Assembly: GCF_003991355.1 (NCBI RefSeq)
Contig: NZ_RCSU01000019.1
Span: 51,541 to 115,540, forward strand
DNA length: 64,000 bases
Direction: 5' to 3'
From: Pseudoflavitalea rhizosphaerae
GTDB taxonomy: Bacteria > Bacteroidota > Bacteroidia > Chitinophagales > Chitinophagaceae
The notes beneath the pieces were generated by a model that saw nothing but the letters and a program-made list of their open reading frames with translations, was not told the origin of the DNA and made no database searches. Positions 16,492-25,500 of this stretch are shown here, one piece after another. Position 1 is the first letter of the stretch; the number at the start of each line of letters is the position of its first letter. Made by a program: the position numbers and the translations under genes.

Positions 16492-19044
16492 ATGCGTAAA
16501 ACAATTTTGCTGATGAGTGCCGGCCTTATGCTTGCTACGGCATCCATCGCTCAGCGGAAGAAAGGGCCAGCCCCCCAACCTGCTGATACTTCCAAAAAAC
16601 CGGCCATGGCTCCTCCTGCGCCCGGTATGATGGGGCGCCCAGGTGCTCCCAAAGCAGGTCCAAAACCATACAGTGAAGTGATCACTTCCAAAGCTGTAAC
16701 AAGAAAAGGAATGTTCACTGTGCACAAACAGGACGACCGCTACCTTTTCGAGATCCCTGATTCCCTGATTGGCCGTGACGTTCTCGTAGTGAGCCGCATC
16801 TCCAAATCCGCTGCCGGCGGACGCGCCCAGATGATGGGTTATGGCGGGGACCAGATCAATGAAACAGTGATCCGCTTTGAGAAAGGTCCGGATGATAAGA
16901 TCTTCCTGAAGACCATCTCTTACACTGAACTGAGCACCGACTCTTCCGAAAACGGAATGTACAGGTCTGTGATCAACTCCAATCTGCAACCTATTGCTGC
17001 GGCATTTGATGTTAAAGCCTATAATAAGGGCGTTGTGATCGACCTGACGGATTACATTGCAGGCGATAATGATATCCTCTTCTTTGAAGCCCGTACGAAA
17101 CGAGCACTCGGCCTCACAGCCATGACACCACCTGCCTCTTACATTTCCGAAGTGAAATCTTTTCCTGGCAATGTGGAGATCAAAACCGTTAAGACCTACA
17201 CCAAAACCAGCACCCCTCCCATCCCTGGTATGATGGGTGGCGGAAGCACCGGCCCTGCTACCTTTGAACTGAACACTTCACTGGTACTGCTTCCTGCTGT
17301 GCCGATGAAAGCTCGTCATTTCGATGACCGTGTTGGTTATTTCGCTACTGGTTATACTGACTTCGATGCCAACCCGCAGGGTGTAAAGAAGGTCAGCATG
17401 ATCACTCGCTGGAAACTCGAACCCAAACCTGAAGATGTAGAAAAATACAAACGTGGTGAACTGGTAGAACCACAAAACCCGATCGTTTATTATATCGATC
17501 CCGCTACTCCAAAGAAATGGGTTCCTTTCCTCATCGCCGGGGTGAACGACTGGCAGGTTGCTTTCGAGAAAGCTGGTTTCAAAAATGCCATCTATGCCCT
17601 GGAAGCTCCCAAGAACGATTCTACCTGGAGCGTGGAAGATGCCCGTCACAATGTGATCGTGTACAAACCTTCCGATATTCCTAACGCCAGTGGTCCTCAC
17701 GTTCATGATCCACGCAGTGGCGAGATCATGGAAACACATGTGAACTGGTACCATAACGTTATGAACCTGCTGCGCAACTGGTACCTGATCCAGGCTGCCG
17801 CTGTAGATCCCAAAGCACGCAAAATGAAATTCGATGATGAACTGATGGGTCAGCTGATCCGTTTTGTTTCATCTCACGAAGTTGGACATACGCTGGGCCT
17901 TCGCCATAACTTCGGCTCTTCTTCTACTGTTCCTGTAGAGAACCTGCGCAATAAAGCATGGGTTGAAGCTAATGGCCACACGCCTTCTATCATGGACTAT
18001 GCACGTTTCAACTACGTGGCTCAGCCTGAAGATGGTATTTCCGAAAAAGGAATTTTCCCACGTATCGGTGATTATGATATCTGGGCTATCGAATGGGGTT
18101 ACAAATGGAAACCTGAATTCAAGACTGCTGCTGATGAAGCAACCTGGTCTAATAAATGGATCATCGAAAGACTGAAGGCTAATCCCCGTCTCTTCTTTGG
18201 TACAGAAATGGACCGCGACGATCCACGTTGTCAGAATGAAGACCTGGGCGACAATGCCATGAAAGCAAGTGCCTACGGTATCAAGAACCTGAAGCGCGTA
18301 CTCGCAGGTATTCCCGAGTGGTCCAAAGAACCCAATGAAGGATATGACAACCTGGCTACACTCTACAAAGAGGTAGTAGGTCAGTATAGCCGTTACATGG
18401 GCCATGTTACAAAGAATATCGGTGGAATCGAAACTACACCCAAAAGCGTTGAGCAGCCGGGTGATATATACGAATTCACTTCCAAAGCCCGTCAGAAAGA
18501 AGCGATGGCTTTCCTGCAGCAGCAACTGTTCACCACACCTACCTGGTTACTGGATTATAAACTCATGCCGCTTATCGGTGGAAATCCTGGTACCCAACTG
18601 GCAGGCCTGCAGGTACAGGTGGCTTCCCGTTTAATGAACCCTTCCACGCTCGGTAAGCTGGACCTGTTTGAAAAAACGAAAGGAAGCGCTGCTTACACTT
18701 CCACTGAAATGCTCAGTGATCTGAAGAAAGGTATCTGGAGTGAACTGGCTACCCGCAAAGCCATCGATCCTCAGCGCCGTATGCTGCAAAAAGGATATGT
18801 TGATGCACTGATCGCTATCGTTGCGCCTCCTGCTGCTCCTCCTGCTCAGAATATGGGCGGTATGCAAATTCAGATGGGCGGTGGCGGATCAAAGATCTCT
18901 GACGCAATTTCATTGCTGAAAGGTCACGCACGCAGTCTCATGGCTGAGGTCAAAGCTGCTGCAGCTGCTGCTCCCAACCAGGCTACACGCCTGCACCTGC
19001 AGGATGTTGCCGGAAGACTGAGCGATGCACTGGATAAGAAGTAA
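16492..19044 (+). CDS. secreted zinc-dependent metalloprotease (DUF5117/DUF5118 family)
   Basis: This 850-residue protein has a signal peptide (residues 1 to about 20) and a Pro/Gly/Met-rich linker (21-58), then the DUF5118- and DUF5117-type N-terminal regions common in Bacteroidota. The metzincin-type zinc motif is HEVGHTLGLRH with His462, Glu463, His466 and His472. The linker PGMMGRPG recurs in altered form at PGMMGGGS and near the C-terminus (NMGGMQIQMGGGG). Members are large periplasmic or exported proteases of unknown substrate. The gene is alone, with a bidirectional terminator behind it. Function as a peptidase is inferred from the motif. Confidence 0.9.
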   Translation: MRKTILLMSAGLMLATASIAQRKKGPAPQPADTSKKPAMAPPAPGMMGRPGAPKAGPKPYSEVITSKAVTRKGMFTVHKQDDRYLFEIPDSLIGRDVLVVSRISKSAAGGRAQMMGYGGDQINETVIRFEKGPDDKIFLKTISYTELSTDSSENGMYRSVINSNLQPIAAAFDVKAYNKGVVIDLTDYIAGDNDILFFEARTKRALGLTAMTPPASYISEVKSFPGNVEIKTVKTYTKTSTPPIPGMMGGGSTGPATFELNTSLVLLPAVPMKARHFDDRVGYFATGYTDFDANPQGVKKVSMITRWKLEPKPEDVEKYKRGELVEPQNPIVYYIDPATPKKWVPFLIAGVNDWQVAFEKAGFKNAIYALEAPKNDSTWSVEDARHNVIVYKPSDIPNASGPHVHDPRSGEIMETHVNWYHNVMNLLRNWYLIQAAAVDPKARKMKFDDELMGQLIRFVSSHEVGHTLGLRHNFGSSSTVPVENLRNKAWVEANGHTPSIMDYARFNYVAQPEDGISEKGIFPRIGDYDIWAIEWGYKWKPEFKTAADEATWSNKWIIERLKANPRLFFGTEMDRDDPRCQNEDLGDNAMKASAYGIKNLKRVLAGIPEWSKEPNEGYDNLATLYKEVVGQYSRYMGHVTKNIGGIETTPKSVEQPGDIYEFTSKARQKEAMAFLQQQLFTTPTWLLDYKLMPLIGGNPGTQLAGLQVQVASRLMNPSTLGKLDLFEKTKGSAAYTSTEMLSDLKKGIWSELATRKAIDPQRRMLQKGYVDALIAIVAPPAAPPAQNMGGMQIQMGGGGSKISDAISLLKGHARSLMAEVKAAAAAAPNQATRLHLQDVAGRLSDALDKK

Positions 19045-19073
19045 GCTCTTCTCCTGATAAATATGTTTAAGCA

Positions 19074-19119
19074 AAAGGGGTGATAGTTATCTGTCGCCCC
19101 TTTCGCTTTTTATTTTTTT
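19074..19119. terminator. bidirectional terminator between the metalloprotease and isoprenoid-synthase-like genes
   Basis: A 13-bp stem (AAAGGGGTGATAG/CTGTCGCCCCTTT with G-T pairs) with a TTAT loop is followed on + by CGCTTTTTATTTTTTTC. It lies between two convergent genes. On the - side only a short T run follows, so it is strongest for the + strand gene. Confidence 0.85.
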
Positions 19120-20150
19120 CCTGTATTGCATAATTGCCGGACGTATCCCACCCATCTTAATTGCCGGGGCAGACTATCCATATCGCATACCAGCTCTTTC
19201 CGGCTCGCCTCACTGAAGGGCTTTTGTACAGCCACTTCCCGCAACTGCTGTAAACTCATCCAGCCCATCGCATTGAGCGCATGCGTTCTGATCAGGAAAT
19301 TTTTCCGGTTGCTTTCCGGGTATGTCATTTGCGCCACCTGATTGTTGATGGAATTGATCTCATTCAAAAACATTGTTTTCAGTTTTTCATAATTCCAGTA
19401 AAGATTCGGAATGGTATAAAGGCTTTTCTGAAGGTCCTTCCAAACATCGAATACATCATTGGTCAGCTGCATCAGTCCTGATACAGGATAAAGCAATGCA
19501 TTCATTGCCGCACCCGGATCAAATTCCAGTACTGAACAGAATAATAGAATACTGTAAAAACTTTTGTTATAGGTGATCTGTGTGAGCTCTTCTTCCGGTA
19601 TCTCCCTGTTGAATTGCTTCAGGGATTGCAGCTCCCAGTAAGCTACTTCCTTCAGGTATTGGGTGAAACGATCAGGTGCCGGAATTTCACGGAGAAGCTG
19701 AACGTACAGATTTTGTACAATGGAATCGATGGTATTGGCAGGTGTATAAACTTCCGGATCATTGATCAATGCTTCGATCTGGGGATAGTTGAGAAGCCGG
19801 TCATCGAAAAGATCATCGAAAAGTGGAAGGAAAACACTGAGCAGCAGGATATTCCTGTGTTCGCGGGTATTGAGTTCTTTTCCGGCAAGCTGGTAAACAT
19901 TATCGCAGACCAGGTTAAGTGCGAGCTGATAATATTTCGTGATCCGCAGTATGTCTTTGGATGAGAAACTGAATTGATCGGGAGGAATGATAGCAGCGAT
20001 CAGCTCAGGGATTTCTTCTTTGCACTTTTGCTCCTGCAGCTTCATTTGCCTGTGCAGACTGAACATATGCCGGGCTACAGCCAACAGGCTGGTATTTGGT
20101 AAGCTAACGGTGCCAGGTAAGCGACTTGCTTCCTGTAGGTGGATCTGCAT
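19110..20150 (-). CDS. class I isoprenoid biosynthesis enzyme-like protein (putative terpene/prenyl synthase fold)
   Basis: This 346-residue all-helical cytoplasmic protein has two Asp-rich motifs of class I isoprenoid synthases: FDDLFDD (Asp112, 113, 116, 117) and, about 115 residues later, TNDVFDVWKD (Asn231, Asp232, Asp235, Asp239). In that superfamily these motifs hold three magnesium ions and the diphosphate. The spacing fits a terpene synthase or squalene/phytoene-synthase-like fold. Overall it does not look like a standard polyprenyl synthase (no DDxxD plus GQ pattern). No other isoprenoid gene is adjacent, so substrate and product are unknown. Confidence 0.7.
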   Translation of the reverse strand: MQIHLQEASRLPGTVSLPNTSLLAVARHMFSLHRQMKLQEQKCKEEIPELIAAIIPPDQFSFSSKDILRITKYYQLALNLVCDNVYQLAGKELNTREHRNILLLSVFLPLFDDLFDDRLLNYPQIEALINDPEVYTPANTIDSIVQNLYVQLLREIPAPDRFTQYLKEVAYWELQSLKQFNREIPEEELTQITYNKSFYSILLFCSVLEFDPGAAMNALLYPVSGLMQLTNDVFDVWKDLQKSLYTIPNLYWNYEKLKTMFLNEINSINNQVAQMTYPESNRKNFLIRTHALNAMGWMSLQQLREVAVQKPFSEASRKELVCDMDSLPRQLRWVGYVRQLCNTGKK

Positions 20151-20255
20151 GGGCCCAGGATTTAATAAAGCTAAAATACTGATTCGGCTTCAATAATCCC
20201 CAACCTTGCAAGGTAATCAACAGGAAATGAGACAGCTGTAAACCAGCTTTCGATT

Positions 20256-20290
20256 TTTCTTAATGTAGATTAATTCAATTTCTTAATGTA
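20256..20290 (+). repeat. 12-bp direct repeats upstream of the VOC dioxygenase gene
   Basis: TTTCTTAATGTA occurs at 20256-20267 and again, perfectly, at 20279-20290, 23 bases apart (about two helical turns). This spacing suits a regulator that binds one face of the DNA. It lies in the divergent region between the isoprenoid-synthase-like gene and the dioxygenase gene. Confidence 0.5.
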
Positions 20291-20293
20291 TGT

Positions 20294-20326
20294 CATTGGT
20301 GAGCATCTTGCCAATGCTGAATTTTG
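20294..20326 (+). promoter_or_regulatory. candidate operator dyad and promoter of the dioxygenase gene
   Basis: CATTGG-N11-CCAATG forms a perfect 6-bp dyad, followed by GAATTTTG, one mismatch from the Bacteroidota -7 consensus TAnnTTTG, about 18 bases after a TTGG. A repressor on the dyad would cover the spacer of this promoter. Confidence 0.4.
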
Positions 20327-20340
20327 TGTTATAAAATTGA

Positions 20341-21282
20341 ATGACAATGAACGAACAAATACTTGGACTGCACCATATAACTGCAATAGCAGCAAATGCA
20401 CAAAGGAATCTCGATTTCTATACAAAAGTACTTGGACTTAGACTGGTGAAAAAGACAGTCAACTTCGATGATCCCGGCACCTATCATTTTTACTATGGAA
20501 ACGAAGAAGGCATACCCGGTACGATATTGACCTTCTTTCCCTGGCAACATATTGGTCAGGGCCGAAACGGGGTAGGCATGGCAACTGAGATCACCTATGC
20601 TGTTCCTGAAAACAGTCTCGATGCATGGAAAGAACGTTTAACAAGGTTCAATATTCCTTTTGCTGAAGGAACACGTTTTGGTGAGCCTTATGTTTCTTTT
20701 ACTGATCCTGATGGTCTCAACCTGAGCCTCATCGTACCTGCCAAAGCTGACATAAGAAAGCCCTGGCAAACTGAAGAGGTAAAGGAAGATATCGCTACAA
20801 AAGGATTTCATAGTCTTACCTTGTCTTTGAGAAGGACGGATGGAACGGCTGCTGTGCTGACCGGCATATTTGGTTATCGTTTACTGGCCCAGGAGGGTAA
20901 CCGTTACCGTTATGTAACCGATGCTGTGGAGCATGCAGGCATCATCGATCTGCTGGAACTGCCTGATGGCAAACCCGGTTACAATGCAGCAGGCACCAAT
21001 CACCACGTAGCTTTCCGGGTAGCCGATGATACGATCCTGATGAAGTTCCGGGATAAAGTGGTAAGCAAAGGTTTGCAAATCACTCCGAAGATAGACAGGG
21101 ACTATTTCTTCTCTCTTTATTTCAGGGAACCCGGCGGCGTATTGTTCGAGATCGCAACAGACAATCCCGGATTTACTGTGGACGAACCACTGGACCAGCT
21201 GGGAACAGGTTTGAAATTGCCCAAACAGTATGAGCCTATCAGGGCGGATATCGAAAAAGAACTACCTGAATTGGTTGGTTAA
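20341..21282 (+). CDS. ring-cleaving dioxygenase, VOC (glyoxalase) superfamily, MhqO-like
   Basis: This 313-residue protein has two VOC modules: the first starts with LHHITAIAANAQRNLDFYTK, the second has NHHVAFRVADD and ends with VLFEIATDNPG. The metal ligands expected are His in LHHIT, His in NHHVAF and Glu in LFEIATD. Relatives of the MhqO/LinE type open hydroquinone or catechol rings or act on quinone-derived compounds, usually with iron, in detoxification. The ATG at 20341 or the one two codons later (20347) could be the start. It stands alone, with direct repeats and a dyad upstream that suggest inducible control. Confidence 0.9.
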   Translation: MTMNEQILGLHHITAIAANAQRNLDFYTKVLGLRLVKKTVNFDDPGTYHFYYGNEEGIPGTILTFFPWQHIGQGRNGVGMATEITYAVPENSLDAWKERLTRFNIPFAEGTRFGEPYVSFTDPDGLNLSLIVPAKADIRKPWQTEEVKEDIATKGFHSLTLSLRRTDGTAAVLTGIFGYRLLAQEGNRYRYVTDAVEHAGIIDLLELPDGKPGYNAAGTNHHVAFRVADDTILMKFRDKVVSKGLQITPKIDRDYFFSLYFREPGGVLFEIATDNPGFTVDEPLDQLGTGLKLPKQYEPIRADIEKELPELVG

Positions 21283-21328
21283 TAAAGGTTGTATATAAGC
21301 GGTTGTTTTAATTTTCATGGCAGAAATG

Positions 21329-21360
21329 AAGGCGTCTCAAATACAGATTTGAGGCGCCTT
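21329..21360. terminator. bidirectional terminator between dioxygenase and efflux genes
   Basis: A 14-bp stem (AAGGCGTCTCAAAT/ATTTGAGGCGCCTT) with an ACAG loop lies between convergent genes. Short T-rich tails on either side are weak, but position and stem strength fit a shared terminator. Confidence 0.75.
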
Positions 21361-21368
21361 CTGTATTA

Positions 21369-22511
21369 CTAACCTTCTTCCTCCGCATTCATCAATTTCA
21401 TCAGCAACGAAAAAGCATTTTTCAACACCAGTTTCGTATCAGCGCTGATTTCCTTACTTTCTATTTGTTGCTTATTCCCGTTCAGAACGCCGGGAAGCAC
21501 TTCCGTCATGGTGAAATCGCCATTCCCTTTTTCTACAAATACATAATGTTTGTTGGCCCATCTCACAACAGCTTCTTCAGGCACCACAAGGCTTTTCACA
21601 TCCTGTACTGCAACATCTCCATTCATGAACATGCCGGGAACCAGTTCCGCCGCATGTTTATCAAAATGACAATGGATCTCCGTACTCCGGTTCTCATCAA
21701 ATGTCCTGTTGACCAGGAATACTCTGGCGGCGTATTTTTTATCCGGGTTGTTATTGCTGTAGGCATACACTCTTTCGCCAACAGCGATTTTTGGAAGATC
21801 CTTTTCAAAGACCTTTAAAGAAAGGTGCAGATCGGATGGGTCGATCAATTCGAAAAGAATATCCGTGGGCGATGTATATTTTCCGATGCTTATATTGATT
21901 TTAGAGACGAATCCGTTGATGGGCGACAATACCGGGATCTCTTTCCGGATATTGACGGGTGTGAGGTTGTTGGGATCGATGCCCAACAGTTTGAGTTTCT
22001 CAGCAAGTGAATTGATCAGGATATTTTCCTTGTCCATATCCGTCTTTGCCTGCTGAAACACTTTGTCGCTGCTGGCCTTGCTGCTGTTCAGATAACGTTG
22101 CCTTTCATATTCCTTTTCATAGAATGCGAAATTGGTTTTGGCGGTAAGGAAGTCTTGTTGCAGTTGAATGAACTGCATGTCCTCGATGTATGCCATCACC
22201 TGTCCTTTCTTTACGGTCTTACCCGGCAGCATATTCGTGGATTTGATATAGCCCCCCAACGGGAAGCTGAGTTTCACCGTGTTTTGTGGCGGCACATCCA
22301 CCATGCCCTGCAGGGCAATGGTGCTGCTGATGTTTTCATATTGAGGAAACCCTACTTCGATCCCTGCGTTGGATCGCTGCTGTGCACTCAGTGACACTGT
22401 TTGTGCTGCAACTACGGAATCCGTTTGCGGAACATTTTCTTTTTCTTCTTTCTTTCCGCCGCAGGCGGTAAACAGAATTGCCACTACGCAGCTTAATATG
22501 ATTTGTTTCAT
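21369..22511 (-). CDS. efflux RND transporter periplasmic adaptor (CzcB/CusB-like membrane fusion lipoprotein)
   Basis: This 380-residue lipoprotein has a lipobox FTAC (Cys17). The order is that of a membrane-fusion protein: barrel-sandwich hybrid start (GGYIKSTNMLPGKTVKKGQV), a helical hairpin (about residues 115-175), the second lipoyl half (PVLSPINGFVSKINISIGKY), and beta-barrel and membrane-proximal domains (FMNGDVAVQDVKSLVVPEEAV). It joins the RND pump to the outer-membrane channel. It is the last gene of the efflux operon, 6 bases after the pump-channel fusion gene, and is followed by a terminator. No His-rich metal-binding N-terminus is present. Confidence 0.93.
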   Translation of the reverse strand: MKQIILSCVVAILFTACGGKKEEKENVPQTDSVVAAQTVSLSAQQRSNAGIEVGFPQYENISSTIALQGMVDVPPQNTVKLSFPLGGYIKSTNMLPGKTVKKGQVMAYIEDMQFIQLQQDFLTAKTNFAFYEKEYERQRYLNSSKASSDKVFQQAKTDMDKENILINSLAEKLKLLGIDPNNLTPVNIRKEIPVLSPINGFVSKINISIGKYTSPTDILFELIDPSDLHLSLKVFEKDLPKIAVGERVYAYSNNNPDKKYAARVFLVNRTFDENRSTEIHCHFDKHAAELVPGMFMNGDVAVQDVKSLVVPEEAVVRWANKHYVFVEKGNGDFTMTEVLPGVLNGNKQQIESKEISADTKLVLKNAFSLLMKLMNAEEEG

Positions 22512-22517
22512 TTTTCC

Positions 22518-25500
22518 TTATTTATTGCTGAGTTTGTGTAATTGGATAACAGCCTGGTTGTAATTGTTGAGATGATCGATATATTCCTTCTGAATGCCGA
22601 TGGATTGATTTACGATAAGCACCCATTGGAGATAATCGATCTCGCCTGCTTTGAATTGCTCGTCAGCGGTGCTGATCAATAGTGCTGCATTATTGAGTCC
22701 GCTGGTTTCATAATAACGGATGGTTTCGCGGAATTTGTCCACTTCCTGTTTGGCGATCTGCAATCCGGTGCGGAGTTGTATTTCCACCTGGGTGGCTTCT
22801 TTAACCTTGCTTTCCCAGGATAATTTAGCAGACTTTACACGTGCAGCCTGCGCGCCGTAGAACAGCGGTATGCTGATCCCTGCACTGAAATAACTGAAGC
22901 GATGTCCACTATTATAGAATTTATCCTGTCCATCTATATTCTGCACACCTTGCAGACTTTGGTTATTATAACCGATGGTAAGATCAGGTAACAGTTTTGC
23001 TTTTTCCAGTTTGAAACGGTTGTATTCGTTCCCGGCAATCAGTTGAGATCGCTGCCAGGCAGGCAGCTCACGGATCGAAACAGATGGATCGCTCTCTGAC
23101 ACTGTTTCCGGGAATTTCAGATTGGCGGCATCAGGAACACGCGGTACAGAGTCCTGTATCAGGTAATTGAAGCGGTACAGCACAATTTTTATATCAGTTT
23201 CCAGTTGCTGCAATTGAATGCTGATCTGTTGTTGCTGCGTTTCTGCGGCTGTCTTCTCCAGGATATTGGCGGCTCCACTTTCAAACCTTTTGTTGGAAGT
23301 GGATGCAAACAGGCGATACAGGCTGTCTGCATATTGCAACAATGCCTGCCGTTTTATCATCGATACATATTCAAAGAATGCGGCACGCACCTGTGCCTGC
23401 AATTCCAGTTCAGACAAACGTGTATCCTGTTGCGCAACCTGGAAATCCGTCTTCAGTATTTTGGACCGTTGCGTGTATACAGATGGGAAATTGATGGTCT
23501 GACTGATGCCGATACGCGAATCATTGTAGGCGCTGTTCACATGTCCGTAGTCGCCTGTCAGTTCTGTTTTGGCCGGATCAAACCCTGACCTGGTCAGCTT
23601 CTCAGCAGCCTGCTGGTTTAATCTTGCACTTTGCATTTGCAGGTTATTGCGGGATGCCAGTTTTTCTGATTCCTGCAAGCTTACAGGAGTTTGACCCGAT
23701 GCAACTGCTCCGAGCGCAAGGCAGAGGATCATTGCGGATACTGGTTTTTTCATTCGTTTTATTGTTGCCCGGTTAAACAATAGATACAAGGCAGGCAAAA
23801 CGAACAAAGTGAGGAAAGTAGCAGAGATCAGTCCACCTATGACCACGGTTGCAAGTGGGCGCTGCACTTCTGCGCCTGCACCGTTGCTGGCAGCCATCGG
23901 GAGGAAACCAAGGCTGGCTACAGCGGCCGTCATCAGCACCGGCCTTAAGCGGTTACGCGTTCCTGTTAATACCAGATCCAATGTATCGGTGATATGGCCG
24001 TCCTTTTTGATGCGGTTGAATTCAGAAATGAGTACGATACCATTCAATACCGCCACACCGAACAATGCGATAAAACCTACTCCTGCGGAGATACTGAATG
24101 GCATATCCCTCATGGCCAGCGCAAATACGCCGCCGATGGCCGAGAGTGGGATGGCCGTATAGATCAGTACACTTTCTTTCAGGGAAGAAAATGCAAAATA
24201 CAACATGCCGAAAATGAGAAGGAGCGCTACAGGTACGGCTATGCCTAACCGCTTTTTTGCCTGTTGCAGGTTCTCGAATGCGCCACCAAAACTGACGGTA
24301 TAGCCGGCATCCATCTTCAAACCTTTTTCTACTTTTTGCTGCAGCTCCTCAACAATGGATTGCACATCGCGGCCGCGTACATTGAATCCTACAATAATGC
24401 GCCTTCTCGTGTTCTCACGCTGGATCTGGTTGGGCCCTTCGATCTCATCGATGGATGCAACCTGGTATAAGGGGATCTGCAGGCCGCCAGGAGTGGCAAT
24501 CTGAAGGTTCCTCACATCTTCGATATTCCTTCTTCCTTCGTCACCAACCCTGATGGTAAGATCGAAGCTCTTTTCGCCTTCATATACTTTACCCGCTGCT
24601 GCGCCAGCAAATGCTGCGTGGATGGTGGTATTGATAGTCTCGATATCCAGACCGTATTTTGCGATCTCATCCCTGTTGAAATCCACCACAATCTGCGGCA
24701 TACCGGTAACCGTTTCAATATACCAGTCTGCTGTTCCATCCACTGTTTTTGCGATGGCGCCCAGCTCACCTGCATAGGCCGCTAGTTTGTCGAGGTCTTC
24801 GCCGAAAATTTTACAAACCACATCCTGCTTGGCGCCCGTCATCAATTCATTGAAGCGCATCTGAACAGGATACTGGAAACCTGTGGTGACGCCAGGCACC
24901 ACTTCTTGTGCGGTGGCCGACATTTTATCCGCCAGTTCTGCAAAGCTTTTTGCATTTGTCCATTTTTCTTTTTCTTTCAGCACAATGATCATATCGCCGC
25001 CTTCGATGGGCATCGGGTCTGTTGGGATCTCCGCACTGCCGATACGCGATACGATCTTTTCCACTTCGGGATATTTTGCTTTCAGAGTATCGGAGATACG
25101 GTTGATGGCAGTGATGGTGGTGGAGAGATTGGCGCCTACCAGCAACCTGGTCTCCACGGCAAAATCACCTTCTTCCAATTGTGGAATGAATTCTCCTCCC
25201 ATTCGATTGAAAATGATGATCGCAAACGCGAACAGCAGGAAAGTGGCTGCCACAACCAGTTTACGCACCATCAGCACTCTCCGCAAGGCCCGTTGATAAA
25301 GCTTTCCTGCTTTCTCCATGATCCTTTCACTGATATTGAGTTTGTGTGGGATTTTCTTACTGATGAGCAGCGAACTGATCATCGGCACATAAGTAAGGGA
25401 AAGAATGAAGGCGCCCAATATGGCAAAGGCCACGGTCTGTGCCATCGGCTTGAACATTTTACCTTCGATGCCGGTGAGCGAAAGGATCGGCAGGTATACG

